From Robiginitomaculum sp. (lineage in GTDB: Bacteria > Pseudomonadota > Alphaproteobacteria > Caulobacterales > Maricaulaceae), in assembly GCA_021647805.1 (NCBI GenBank), contig JAKITZ010000047.1:1-12822 (forward strand): 12,822 nt of DNA, read 5' to 3'. A program made the position numbers and the translations under genes. The notes under the pieces were generated by a model, which was not told the DNA's origin, made no database searches, and saw only the letters and a program-made list of their open reading frames with translations. Below are positions 6,434 through 12,822 of the stretch, in pieces (positions within the stretch are counted from its first letter, which is position 1; the number at the start of each line of letters is the position of its first letter).

Positions 6434-6766
6434 ATGGCTTTTCTGATTTATTCTACTTGGCCAGACAGCAAAACAGCACAAAATGCCGTTGAACAGCTCT
6501 TACGGGAAAGATTAATAGCCTGTGCCAATATTAGCCAATCAATTACAAGCATGTATCGCTGGAAAGGTAAGTTATGCAAAGAAAGCGAGGTTCAGGTTTG
6601 GCTGAAAACCGGTGCAAAAAACACCGATGAGTTACAAGCTGAGTTTTTAAGGTTGCATCCGTATGAAGTTCCCGCTTTTTTGGTGATAAGTATTGACGAG
6701 CAGCTAAGTCATCAGCCATTTATGAACTGGTTACAGGTTGAGACAGATAGAGAGAATAATGGCTGA
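6434..6766 (+). CDS. cutA: CutA1 family protein (divalent cation tolerance)
   Basis: The product is 110 residues, the normal size for CutA1, a small trimeric protein with a ferredoxin-like fold. It was named for copper tolerance in E. coli, but its biochemical role is unsettled. Signature segments are all present: IYSTWPDSKTAQ, LIACANI (residues 27-33), SMYRWKGKL, ESEVQVWLKT, the Pro-rich HPYEVPAFLV (about 75-84) and a terminal FMNWLQ. No signal peptide. The AAAGAG purine run about 8 bases before the ATG can serve as ribosome binding site. The stop lies inside the next gene (8-base overlap, 6759-6766), so it is co-transcribed with the flavin monooxygenase, a pairing that gives no obvious metal-related clue. 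Confidence 0.95.
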   Translation: MAFLIYSTWPDSKTAQNAVEQLLRERLIACANISQSITSMYRWKGKLCKESEVQVWLKTGAKNTDELQAEFLRLHPYEVPAFLVISIDEQLSHQPFMNWLQVETDRENNG

Positions 6767-8213
6767 GAAATTATTGGATGTTGCGATTGTTGGGGCTGGT
6801 TTGGCGGGTATCGGAGCGGCCGTAAAATTGCGACAAGCTGGATTTGATAATTTCAAAATTTTCGAAAAGTCCGCCGGAGTTAGTGGCACTTGGTATGATA
6901 ACGATTATCCGGGAGCTGCCTGCGATGTGCCATCACATTTATACTGTTATTCATTTGCCCCCAACCCTAATTGGAGTCGAGTTTATTCACCGCAAGCGGA
7001 AATCCGAAAATATGTAGAAGATGTTGTTACCGAACATGAGCTAACACCGCATATCGAATTTGGAACCGAGATAGTTTCTGCTGAGTTTGATGAGCCCAAA
7101 GCCTTGTGGAAAATAACAGACAAAAAGGGTCAAATTATTCACGCCCGATTTGTGATGTGGAGCGTTTCATTCCTTGGAACACCGCACATTCCAAAAATTT
7201 CTGGACTAGATAGTTTTACTGGCAAAGTATTTCACTCAGCCCGTTGGGATCATTTAGTTGATCTATCCGACAAAAATGTAGTCATAATTGGCAGCGCCGC
7301 CAGTGCCTTACAAATCGGCCCGGCAATCGCCAAAAAAGTAAAATCGCTGACCATGTTTCAGCGCACGGCAAATTTTGTTATGCCTCGTGATGATCGCCAA
7401 TATAGCAGTTTCGAAAAATCCATATTCAAAAAATTTCCCTTTATACACCGACTGTTCCGAGGTTTTTTGTTTACCCGTCATGACAAATTTTTCTTTCATG
7501 GAATGAGACCGGGATCACTGGTTAATAAAATTATGCGAAGTCGCTCTTTGAGTTACTTAAAGCGCAAAATCAAAGATCCGGTATTACATCGCAAACTAAC
7601 TGCTGATTATGAACTTGGCTGCAAACGTATTCTCATATCCGATGATTATTATGACATGTTCAATATGCCAAATGTCGATCTACAAACCGCTGGCATAGAC
7701 CATATCGGAAAAGGTCATATTGAAACGGTTACTGGTGAAAAAATTGCCGCAGATGTGATAGTCATGGCCACCGGATTTACCGCCACCTCTTTTATGCCGG
7801 GCATTGAAATATCCGGAAGTAATGGCGCTAGCCTAGATAAGTGGCGTAATGACCTTAGAGCGCTTAAAGGCCTGATGGTAACAGGTTTTCCCAACACGTT
7901 TTTCATGCTGGGGCCAAATACCGGACTTGGCCATTCGTCGATGATTTTGATGATAGAAAGCCAATTGCAATACATAATGCAGGTGCTAACAGCCTTAAAA
8001 CCCAACGAGGTCATTGAGCCAAAAATAGAAGCTGTTGAAAAATATAACAAGCAATTACAAGTAGATCTTGCCAATACTGTTTGGGCAACGTCATGCCAAA
8101 GCTGGTATAAACGAGAAGATGGCTTTATTCCGACATTATGGCCGCACCCGACCAAAACTTACGACAAAATAATGCGAAAAGTTGACTGGTCGGAGCTCAA
8201 GCGTAGCGATTAA
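6759..8213 (+). CDS. Flavin-containing (Baeyer-Villiger-type) monooxygenase
   Basis: The product is 484 residues from ATG 6759; a TTG 7 codons upstream lies inside cutA and is less likely. The FAD-binding Rossmann motif is GAGLAG (residues 12-17). GTWYDNDYPGAACDVPSHLY (43-62) is the typical FAD/active-site segment of class B monooxygenases. The Baeyer-Villiger fingerprint FxGxxxHxxxW[PD] is exact at 153-164. The second (NADPH) Rossmann reads GSAASA (178-183). VIVMATGFTAT follows in the C-terminal half. The family uses NADPH and O2 to make a C4a-peroxyflavin that inserts oxygen into ketones or oxidises heteroatoms; the substrate cannot be predicted. No signal peptide. The stop overlaps the stop of the convergent Lrp gene by 4 bases (8210-8213). 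Closest group: COG2072/CzcO-like flavoproteins. Confidence 0.9.
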   Translation: MAEKLLDVAIVGAGLAGIGAAVKLRQAGFDNFKIFEKSAGVSGTWYDNDYPGAACDVPSHLYCYSFAPNPNWSRVYSPQAEIRKYVEDVVTEHELTPHIEFGTEIVSAEFDEPKALWKITDKKGQIIHARFVMWSVSFLGTPHIPKISGLDSFTGKVFHSARWDHLVDLSDKNVVIIGSAASALQIGPAIAKKVKSLTMFQRTANFVMPRDDRQYSSFEKSIFKKFPFIHRLFRGFLFTRHDKFFFHGMRPGSLVNKIMRSRSLSYLKRKIKDPVLHRKLTADYELGCKRILISDDYYDMFNMPNVDLQTAGIDHIGKGHIETVTGEKIAADVIVMATGFTATSFMPGIEISGSNGASLDKWRNDLRALKGLMVTGFPNTFFMLGPNTGLGHSSMILMIESQLQYIMQVLTALKPNEVIEPKIEAVEKYNKQLQVDLANTVWATSCQSWYKREDGFIPTLWPHPTKTYDKIMRKVDWSELKRSD

Positions 8214-8662
8214 ACTGGATAATACTTACCAGCCTTAACTCGTCCATAGGCAAAGGCACTATCTATGCTGGCAACGCCGGGTAGTCTGGTCAAAGTCTCT
8301 CTGATAAATTGCTCATAACTACCCAATGATGCGCTAACCACATGTAGTAAATAATCACGGCTGCCGGTCATAAGGTAACATTCAATAATTTCATCGCAGG
8401 CTTTTACGCCTTGCTCAAATTTCTTTATCAATTTGTCATTTGGTTCTTTTAATTTGACTTCAACAAACACATTGATCGGCAAACCGCATTTTTCTTGATC
8501 AACCAAAGCAGCATAACCAGTAATAATGCCAAGTTTCTCCAACGCCTTTACCCGGCGCAAGCATGGTGATGGTGACAAGCCAATTTTTGCCGCAAGGTCT
8601 TGATTACTCAACCGGCCATTTACTTGTAGCTGGCGAATGATTTTTCGATCTATATTATCCAT
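8210..8662 (-). CDS. Lrp/AsnC-family transcriptional regulator, likely controls the adjacent methionine gamma-lyase
   Basis: The product is 150 residues, the standard Lrp/AsnC length. The N-terminal winged helix-turn-helix spans about residues 4-50 (LQVNGRLSNQDLAAKIGLS, CLRRVKALEKLGII). The C-terminal RAM ligand-binding domain (about 66-140) has the conserved MTGSRDYLLHVV turn at 98-109. A GGAG ribosome binding site lies 6 bases before the ATG. It is divergent from the lyase gene with a 111-base shared gap that contains a perfect 17-bp palindrome. In Pseudomonas putida an Lrp-type activator, MdeR, sits next to and controls mdeA (methionine gamma-lyase); by analogy this is probably an MdeR-like sensor of methionine or a related amino acid. 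Family certain, target inferred. Confidence 0.93.
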   Translation of the reverse strand: MDNIDRKIIRQLQVNGRLSNQDLAAKIGLSPSPCLRRVKALEKLGIITGYAALVDQEKCGLPINVFVEVKLKEPNDKLIKKFEQGVKACDEIIECYLMTGSRDYLLHVVSASLGSYEQFIRETLTRLPGVASIDSAFAYGRVKAGKYYPV

Positions 8663-8714
8663 ACTACACTCCGATTAGCAGTTAATGCCAATATTATGAC
8701 CAATTATAGCATAA

Positions 8715-8731
8715 ACGCAATAACATTGCGT
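8715..8731. promoter_or_regulatory. Perfect 17-bp palindrome, likely operator of the Lrp-type regulator
   Basis: ACGCAAT (8715-8721), AAC, ATTGCGT (8725-8731) form a perfect inverted repeat between the two divergent start codons. Size and AT-rich centre fit sites bound by Lrp/AsnC dimers. A TATTAG box at 8735-8740 could be the lyase -10 element, which would put the palindrome in the spacer or over the -35. The symmetry is direct; binding and the promoter position are inference. Confidence 0.5.
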
Positions 8732-8773
8732 CCATATTAGAGCATGATGAGTGTTTAAAAGTGGAGAGTAAAA

Positions 8774-9988
8774 ATGAAATCGACAAATGAATTAAGCTTT
8801 GCAACGCGGGCAATCCATGTTGGTTATGATGATAGCGAAGCCAAAGGCGCATTAAACCCGCCGGTTTATATGAGCTCAACTTTTACTTTTCAAAACACAA
8901 ACGAAGGTGGCGCGAGATTTTCCGGCAAAAGTAAGGGGCATTTTTATTCACGGATCAGCAATCCGACACTGGAAGTTTTAGAAAAAAGATTTGCCGCTTT
9001 AGAAGAGACCGAGGCCGGCTTATGTTTTGCTTCTGGCATGGGAGCGATAACTTCGGTTTTATGGACGTTTCTATCTGCGGGTGACGAAATTATCACCGAT
9101 GATACTTTGTATGGCTGTACCTTTGCCTTTATCCACCATGGACTGTCACGGTTCGGCATCAAAGTTACCAGCATTGATATGAGTGATCCAAAGCAATTAA
9201 AAGCCGCGATTAGCGATAACACCAAAATTGTATATTTTGAAAGTCCGGCCAATCCAAATATGAAGTTGGTCGATATTGCGGCGATAGCTAAAATTGCCAA
9301 AGCCAATAACGCGCTTACCGTGGTTGATAACACTTATTGCACTCCGTATTTGCAACAGCCGTTAAACCTTGGTGCTGATATTGTGGTTCATTCGGCAACT
9401 AAATTCCTAAGCGGCCACGGCGATTTAATAGCTGGTTTGGCCGCTGGCAGAGAAGAACTTATGACGCGGGTGCGCCTTGAAGGCTTAAAAGACATGACCG
9501 GCGCGGTGATGGATCCGCTAACTGCACATCAACTATTACGCGGCCTAAAAACCTTAAGCATTCGTATGGATCGGCATTGTTCTACGGCTCTTGAATTAGC
9601 AAAATTATTGGAAACACACCCATTGATAGCCAAGGTCTCATACCCCGGACTTACCAGTTTTGCGCAAAATGACTTAGCTAACAGCCAAATGCGCGGCGGC
9701 GGCGGGGTTATGACCATAGAATTATCTGGTGGATTTGGCCAAGCAACCCGGTTTATGGACGCATTGCAGATGATCAAACGCGCGGTTAGCCTTGGTGATG
9801 CCGATAGTTTGATCCAACATCCGGCCAGCATGACCCACAGTGCGTATACAGAAAAAGAACGTGCCGCCCATGGTATCAGCGAAAGCCTGTTACGACTTTC
9901 AGTTGGCTTGGAGGATGTGCGGGATATTTGGAATGATCTGCACCAAGCATTACAAATAGCAGGGCAACCAATAATTTGCGCAGCCTAG
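8774..9988 (+). CDS. mdeA: Methionine gamma-lyase (PLP-dependent)
   Basis: The enzyme splits L-methionine into methanethiol, 2-oxobutyrate and ammonia. The product is 404 residues (P. putida enzyme 398) and collinear with it as I recall that sequence. PLP is bound by Lys210 (HSATKFLSGHGD) with Asp185 (VVDNTYCTPYLQ) behind the ring. Tyr58 and Arg60 (FYSRISNPT) reach in from the neighbouring subunit. Tyr113 and Cys115 in TLYGCTFAF match active-site Tyr114/Cys116; the Cys separates methionine gamma-lyases from cystathionine gamma-synthases and lyases, which have Gly or other residues there. LKDMTGAV (238-245) contains the Lys-Asp pair also specific to this group. SLGDADSLIQHPASMTH and LLRLSVGLED are typical. 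GGAG lies 7 bases before the ATG. Probably induced by methionine through the divergent Lrp-type regulator. Closest alternative: O-acetylhomoserine/cystathionine-type lyase, less likely. Confidence 0.93.
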   Translation: MKSTNELSFATRAIHVGYDDSEAKGALNPPVYMSSTFTFQNTNEGGARFSGKSKGHFYSRISNPTLEVLEKRFAALEETEAGLCFASGMGAITSVLWTFLSAGDEIITDDTLYGCTFAFIHHGLSRFGIKVTSIDMSDPKQLKAAISDNTKIVYFESPANPNMKLVDIAAIAKIAKANNALTVVDNTYCTPYLQQPLNLGADIVVHSATKFLSGHGDLIAGLAAGREELMTRVRLEGLKDMTGAVMDPLTAHQLLRGLKTLSIRMDRHCSTALELAKLLETHPLIAKVSYPGLTSFAQNDLANSQMRGGGGVMTIELSGGFGQATRFMDALQMIKRAVSLGDADSLIQHPASMTHSAYTEKERAAHGISESLLRLSVGLEDVRDIWNDLHQALQIAGQPIICAA

Positions 9989-10003
9989 AGTCAAGTTCTA
10001 GAG

Positions 10004-10813
10004 CTATTCGGTAATTGCCAAGTGTTCGGTTACTTGTTGTCGAAGCATAATTATTGCCTGCTCGGTATTGCTTGGTAGTTCTTCGGCTGTAATTGCGGAT
10101 CCAATATTAAACTGGAATAATTTGTCTTGTTTATTGAGCAGCTCGTGAAACAAGGTTATGTCGCGCAATTCGCCACTTAAAGTACAAAATAAATAATATA
10201 AAAGAGAATTTCGCCCGGTAATGTTTACCGGAATAATCGGTGCTCGAGATTTTTTGGCCAATGAAAAAGCCGAGTTTTCCCAAGGCCTATCGATCAAACC
10301 GCTGAACGTTAATTTGGCCAATGACCCAGCCGGGAAAATTACCACGCACCGCTCATCAGCCATTGCTTGGCGAAACAAGAAAAGAGTATTTCTAGCTTTT
10401 TCACGACTGCGCTTTGCCAATACCCATTCTACTGGAATAATAATATCCTCACCATTTGGCACTACCCGCAATGCATCAGCATTGGCCATAAACACTATAT
10501 CAGGACGACGGTCTCGCAACAAATCAAACACGGCTATTCCATCGGCAAGGCCGGTTGGGTGATTACAAACTATTACGCAGCGTCCGGTTTTGGGAACGTT
10601 CGAAAGCCCGACACTATCTATTTGTAAGTCCAGCTCGTCTGAAACTGCAGAAAATGCCTCAAAGCCATTTAGTGGAGATATTAAATCAGCAATTCTTCTG
10701 GCCGCAGAATAGCCAAGCAAAGAAAACAGGGCAGGTTTAATTAGGCGCCATAAAACTGGCACGGATTGCAGCTTTATTCCTCGTTCTAATATCAATTCAT
10801 CAACAATATGCAT
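10004..10813 (-). CDS. PlsC-like lysophospholipid acyltransferase
   Basis: The product is 269 residues from ATG 10813, or 281 from a TTG at 10849. The ATG is preferred because AGGG precedes it while no ribosome binding site precedes the TTG. The acyltransferase active-site block is CNHPTGLADG: catalytic His85 and Asp91 with HX5D spacing, which is usual in the hemolysin-like (COG3176/OlsA-like) branch rather than the HX4D of PlsC proper. The second block, VIFPAGSLAKL (about 158-168), is the phosphate-binding FPAG motif; IIPVNITGRNS follows. A hydrophobic patch (ALFSLLGYS) near residue 30 may anchor it to the inner membrane. It probably moves an acyl chain to a lysolipid such as lyso-ornithine lipid or lysophosphatidate; the acceptor is not determinable. 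It ends with TAG, 15 bases from the convergent lyase gene. Confidence 0.87.
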   Translation of the reverse strand: MHIVDELILERGIKLQSVPVLWRLIKPALFSLLGYSAARRIADLISPLNGFEAFSAVSDELDLQIDSVGLSNVPKTGRCVIVCNHPTGLADGIAVFDLLRDRRPDIVFMANADALRVVPNGEDIIIPVEWVLAKRSREKARNTLFLFRQAMADERCVVIFPAGSLAKLTFSGLIDRPWENSAFSLAKKSRAPIIPVNITGRNSLLYYLFCTLSGELRDITLFHELLNKQDKLFQFNIGSAITAEELPSNTEQAIIMLRQQVTEHLAITE

Positions 10814-10845
10814 CACCCTATGGTGACCATGACTTTTAGGTTTTG

Positions 10846-10858
10846 ACAAGCGGCTTGT
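10846..10858. repeat. 13-bp perfect palindrome between the acyltransferase and creD
   Basis: ACAAGC, one centre base, GCTTGT. It lies in the 144-base divergent gap, close to the alternative TTG start of the acyltransferase and next to a TTGACA hexamer (10843-10848) on the plus strand. It may be a regulator site; no matching -10 box was convincing, so no promoter is claimed. Confidence 0.3.
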
Positions 10859-10957
10859 TGCAAAATTTCAGCCGTTAAATGGTCTTGACCCTTACATATT
10901 TTTGTCACAAGTTTTGTTTTATTGGTTAAACAGAAGCCGTTTAACAAGGGGACGACA

Positions 10958-12055
10958 ATGAGCTTACCGCAAAACGACAAATATAATTTCAAATCGCCGG
11001 GACTAAAATTGATACTGGTCTGTGCTTTGGTCTTGATAATGACCATTCCTACTTTGTTTGTTTTCTTAATTGTTTACGATAGATCCGGGCGAGCAAATAG
11101 TGTCAGTTACGAAATTGCCTTTGCCGCAGGTGGCTTTCAAAAAATCATTGGCCCAGTATTAGCTATTCCAATAACTAGTAAAGACCCCGAAGGAATATGG
11201 TCAAAACAAGATACGATATTGCTGTTTGCCAATACTGGAGAAATTATAGCTGATATTGATGTTTCAACTAAAAAGAAGTCTCTTTACACCGTACAGGTTT
11301 ATGAAAGTGATCTGTCGTTTAAGGCAGAATTTGATTTGCGGGCTTTAAGTACTTTTAATAACGAGAACAATAAAACTTCGCTGGAACAGGCACAAATATT
11401 AATTGGAGTGTCCGATTTACGCGGCGCACTTTCCGATGCTTCATTATCTACTGACGGCGTTCAGGGACAAATTTTCACTCCATTTGCCGGAGATTTTTTA
11501 ATTCAAAGCATTTCTGACCCTGTATTTGGTACGATGTCCTCAGCAAACAGCTCAAAGAATATACAAAACCGATTTGGACAAGTCATTAGCACTCCCGCGG
11601 GCAATTTATTGCAGCAAGAAAGATTAAAGATTACCGTTAATTTCAAATTAGGCGGAGCAAAGCAAATATCTATTATTCCATTTGCTAAATCGACAAAAAT
11701 TAAAATCGCCAGCAATTGGCCGCATCCGGGATTTTCTGGGAATTTTCTACCAGATAATAAACAAATAACCGACACCGGCTTTGTTAGCTCCAGAACAATT
11801 CCGACCTTGGCCTCTGGCCTGCCATCTATGGCTTTTCTTAGTACTTTTGACGGCTTCTCCAGAAATAGTGAAGGAATGAGCGTCACTTTTGTTGACCTAT
11901 CGACGCCATATCAATTTGTCTCGCGATCATTAAAATACGCGTTGTTATTTATTGGCTTGGTATTTCTTACCTTTTTCTTGTTCGAAATTACCGGACGGCA
12001 ACCAGTACACGCGGCGCAATATATATTGATCGGCTTGGCACAGTCGGTTTTTTAG
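10958..12055 (+). CDS. creD: Truncated CreD product, N-terminal 365 residues
   Basis: This is what would be translated if the amber codon is obeyed: the N-terminal anchor, the whole periplasmic domain and one or two C-terminal membrane helices (SLKYALLFIGLVFLTFFLFE, then part of QYILIGLAQSVF). The rest of the membrane bundle is lost, so a stable functional product is doubtful. An in-frame upstream start near 10922 lacks a ribosome binding site and is disregarded. Confidence 0.6.
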   Translation: MSLPQNDKYNFKSPGLKLILVCALVLIMTIPTLFVFLIVYDRSGRANSVSYEIAFAAGGFQKIIGPVLAIPITSKDPEGIWSKQDTILLFANTGEIIADIDVSTKKKSLYTVQVYESDLSFKAEFDLRALSTFNNENNKTSLEQAQILIGVSDLRGALSDASLSTDGVQGQIFTPFAGDFLIQSISDPVFGTMSSANSSKNIQNRFGQVISTPAGNLLQQERLKITVNFKLGGAKQISIIPFAKSTKIKIASNWPHPGFSGNFLPDNKQITDTGFVSSRTIPTLASGLPSMAFLSTFDGFSRNSEGMSVTFVDLSTPYQFVSRSLKYALLFIGLVFLTFFLFEITGRQPVHAAQYILIGLAQSVF

Positions 12056-12352
12056 CTTTTATTGCTGGCCTTTTCAGAACACATTGGCTTTGACTGGGCG
12101 TTTCTAATTGCCGCCACAGCAGTTGTCGGCCTAACCGGGCTTTATGCTGGTGTGGTATTTGGCAAGCAAAAAACCATAACCGCTTTGATGTTGTTCAGCG
12201 GGGTTTATATCTTGTTGTTTGTGTTGATGCGTATGGTTGATTTTGCACTGCTGGTCGGGGCAGTTACCTCGTTAATTGCTATTGCTGCAACAATGTATAT
12301 GACCCGTGATTTGCAATGGTATGCAGCGGATAATGATAGGGATCATTCATAA
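12056..12352 (+). other. Severed C-terminal membrane segment of CreD
   Basis: About 98 codons in the same frame as the upstream part, from just after the amber codon to TAA. They encode three to four membrane helices (WAFLIAATAVVGLTGLYAG, ITALMLFSGVYILLFVLMR, FALLVGAVTSLIAIAATMY) and the family ending TRDLQWY. A TTG at 12062 could in principle restart translation but has no ribosome binding site. Every codon remains sense, so the break is recent or not real. Confidence 0.6.
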
Positions 12353-12364
12353 AACAAACATTGC

Positions 12365-12622
12365 GTGCCACCATCTTTACATCACTTTGGTGGGCAAACT
12401 TCTATCGCTGAGCAAATTGTCGACCACACCAACAGGTTAGTGGCGATGAATGGCAATGAAGTGCTGTTATCGACCGCGATAGCCATTGATGGCAAGGCTA
12501 CACAAATTGATGTGTCGTGTGAGGCCATTTGGAGAGTAAAAATTAAAATTTCTATCAACGGAAAATATTTTGCTGGCGATCAAATTGGCAGCGAAATATT
12601 ACCAAGCTACCAAGCGACATAA
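12365..12622 (+). CDS. Doubtful small ORF, unknown
   Basis: 85 codons from a GTG without a visible ribosome binding site; an internal ATG is at 12446. The codons look coding-like and the product would alternate strands (VLLSTAIAID, WRVKIKISING), but no domain, signal peptide or membrane segment is recognised. It lies in the same frame as creD, separated by the creD stop and four codons. It could be a small hypothetical gene, the remains of a longer one, or chance. The 470 bases from 12353 to the window end hold nothing firmer. Confidence 0.25.
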   Translation: MPPSLHHFGGQTSIAEQIVDHTNRLVAMNGNEVLLSTAIAIDGKATQIDVSCEAIWRVKIKISINGKYFAGDQIGSEILPSYQAT

Positions 12623-12623
12623 A

Positions 12624-12655
12624 ATTTAATCTAAAACGCTTATTTAATCTAAAAC
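12624..12655. repeat. Tandem duplication, 14 identical bases with an 18-base period
   Basis: ATTTAATCTAAAAC occurs at 12624-12637 and 12642-12655, separated by GCTT; the bases after the second copy (ACTC) partly resemble the spacer. It is too short to be a CRISPR or ICE end. It may be slippage in an AT-rich gap or paired half-sites for a regulator of a gene reading rightward. Confidence 0.4.
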
Positions 12656-12691
12656 ACTCAACGGTCACTTTTGTTGGGGATTGCTAAAGTT

Positions 12692-12820
12692 TTAATGGTC
12701 GCACTTACCACCCTCGTCATACGAGGCTACGACTCGGTGTCCATCCTTGTAGGTGGCACAAGGCGAATGGTGAAAACAATCAACTAGTATTACGTTGCTG
12801 CTGCAAGGTTGGATTGCGGC
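12692..12820 (-). CDS. Possible C-terminal fragment of an unknown gene running off the window
   Basis: The minus strand is open from the window edge to a TAA at 12692-12694, 42 codons. The residues are CSSNVILVDCFHHSP, then CATYKDGHRVVASYDEGGKC, ending DH. Four Cys and several His in 42 residues could mean a small metal-binding or disulfide-bonded tail. I recognise no family. The length is close to what chance allows, so this is a weak call based mainly on the frame being open at the edge and the protein-like VASYDEGGKC segment. A 30-codon plus-strand frame overlaps it. Confidence 0.25.
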   Translation of the reverse strand, partial: AAIQPCSSNVILVDCFHHSPCATYKDGHRVVASYDEGGKCDH

Positions 12821-12822
12821 TC

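Larger units (their letters stand above)
10958..12352 (+). pseudogene. creD: creD, inner-membrane protein, interrupted by an in-frame amber codon
   Basis: The frame gives 464 codons including one internal TAG, against 450 for E. coli CreD. ATG 10958 has AAGGGGA 5 bases upstream. Expected parts occur in order: an N-terminal membrane helix (residues about 15-40), IGPVLAIPI (64-72), a large periplasmic beta-rich domain with ISDPVFGTMSSANSS, then a C-terminal membrane bundle. At codon 366 (12053-12055), in GLAQSVF-TAG-LLLLAFSEHIGFDWAF, the stop stands where relatives have Tyr (FYLLLLSLSEHIGF as I recall). TAT or TAC to TAG is a single base change. Frame and family motifs continue uninterrupted afterwards to a normal ending (TRDLQWY). 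No indel is needed. CreD is an envelope-integrity protein of poorly known activity, linked to the CreBC system and beta-lactam or colicin tolerance. Alternatives: a base-call error or partial readthrough. Confidence 0.85.

Noticed and set aside
7715..8155. 146-codon minus-strand frame inside the flavin monooxygenase gene
   Set aside because: It overlaps conserved monooxygenase coding sequence and its product shows no family features.
8944..9333. 129-codon minus-strand frame inside the lyase gene
   Set aside because: It lies wholly within a strongly assigned gene and has no recognisable domain; it is a shadow of the lyase codons.
9985..10001. CTAGA/TCTAG hairpin between the lyase and the acyltransferase as a terminator
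   Set aside because: Only five base pairs, AT-rich, with no T-run on either strand.
11503..11886. 127-codon minus-strand frame opposite creD
   Set aside because: It is antisense to the conserved periplasmic domain of CreD and has no ribosome binding site or domain.
12053..12055. TAG read as a sense codon by a reassigned genetic code
   Set aside because: TAG ends at least three intact neighbouring genes (lipoprotein, methionine gamma-lyase, acyltransferase), so it is an ordinary stop here.
1..12822. tRNA genes, CRISPR arrays, insertion sequences or prophage modules
   Set aside because: No cloverleaf, regular spaced repeat, transposase or integrase was seen; the S24 repressor alone is not evidence of a prophage.

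Overview
The window looks like chromosomal DNA of a moderately AT-rich alphaproteobacterium. This is inferred from gene content: a small response regulator whose tail carries a GPDRRR-type motif, coupled to an Hpt-like protein with the alphaproteobacterial 'SLCRYID' signature; a QueE with the Cx14CxxC cluster; an S24-type repressor ending in WIARIVWASQ; and an intergenic palindrome built on a CCGGT..CCCACTTTT core that I recall as widespread in Rhizobiales. Gene order is dense, with short or overlapping junctions. I see no rRNA, tRNA, CRISPR array, transposase or prophage gene.

Layout. 1-291 (+) is the 3' end of an S24/LexA-like repressor. It overlaps tail-to-tail with a secreted helical-repeat (TPR-like) protein on the minus strand (212-1072). 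An MscS-family channel follows (1124-2488, +). Next comes a two-gene phosphorelay cassette, a response regulator (start around 2574/2595, to 3095) translationally coupled to an Hpt-like protein (3095-3544). After it lie a tiny lipoprotein (3624-3851), whose leader can form two mutually exclusive hairpins, and a secreted protein of unknown function (3989-4537). On the minus strand, queC-queE-queD (6282 to 4551) form a tight operon for 7-deazaguanine (preQ0, queuosine precursor) synthesis with 4-bp ATGA overlaps at both junctions. CutA (6434-6766, +) overlaps a Baeyer-Villiger-type flavin monooxygenase (6759-8213, +). An Lrp/AsnC regulator (8210-8662, -) is divergent from a methionine gamma-lyase (8774-9988, +), with a perfect 17-bp palindrome between them. 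A PlsC-like acyltransferase (10004-10813, -) is divergent from creD (10958-12352, +), which is interrupted in frame by an amber codon. The last 470 bases hold only a weak 85-codon frame, an 18-bp tandem duplication, and a minus-strand open end that could be the C-terminus of another gene.

How the genes fit together. Three units make functional sense: the RR-Hpt phosphorelay pair, the queCED pathway operon (CPH4 and CDG synthases plus preQ0 synthase), and the regulator/methionine gamma-lyase pair, which matches the mdeR-mdeA arrangement of pseudomonads. The rest looks like housekeeping or envelope genes: MscS, lipoprotein, acyltransferase, CreD.

The best leads are the broken-but-intact creD, the QueD lacking the canonical catalytic Cys, the RR-Hpt pair with its probable non-AUG start, and the structured intergenic elements at 3577-3610, 6312-6412 and 8715-8731. 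I did not find a clear new multi-gene defence or mobile system.
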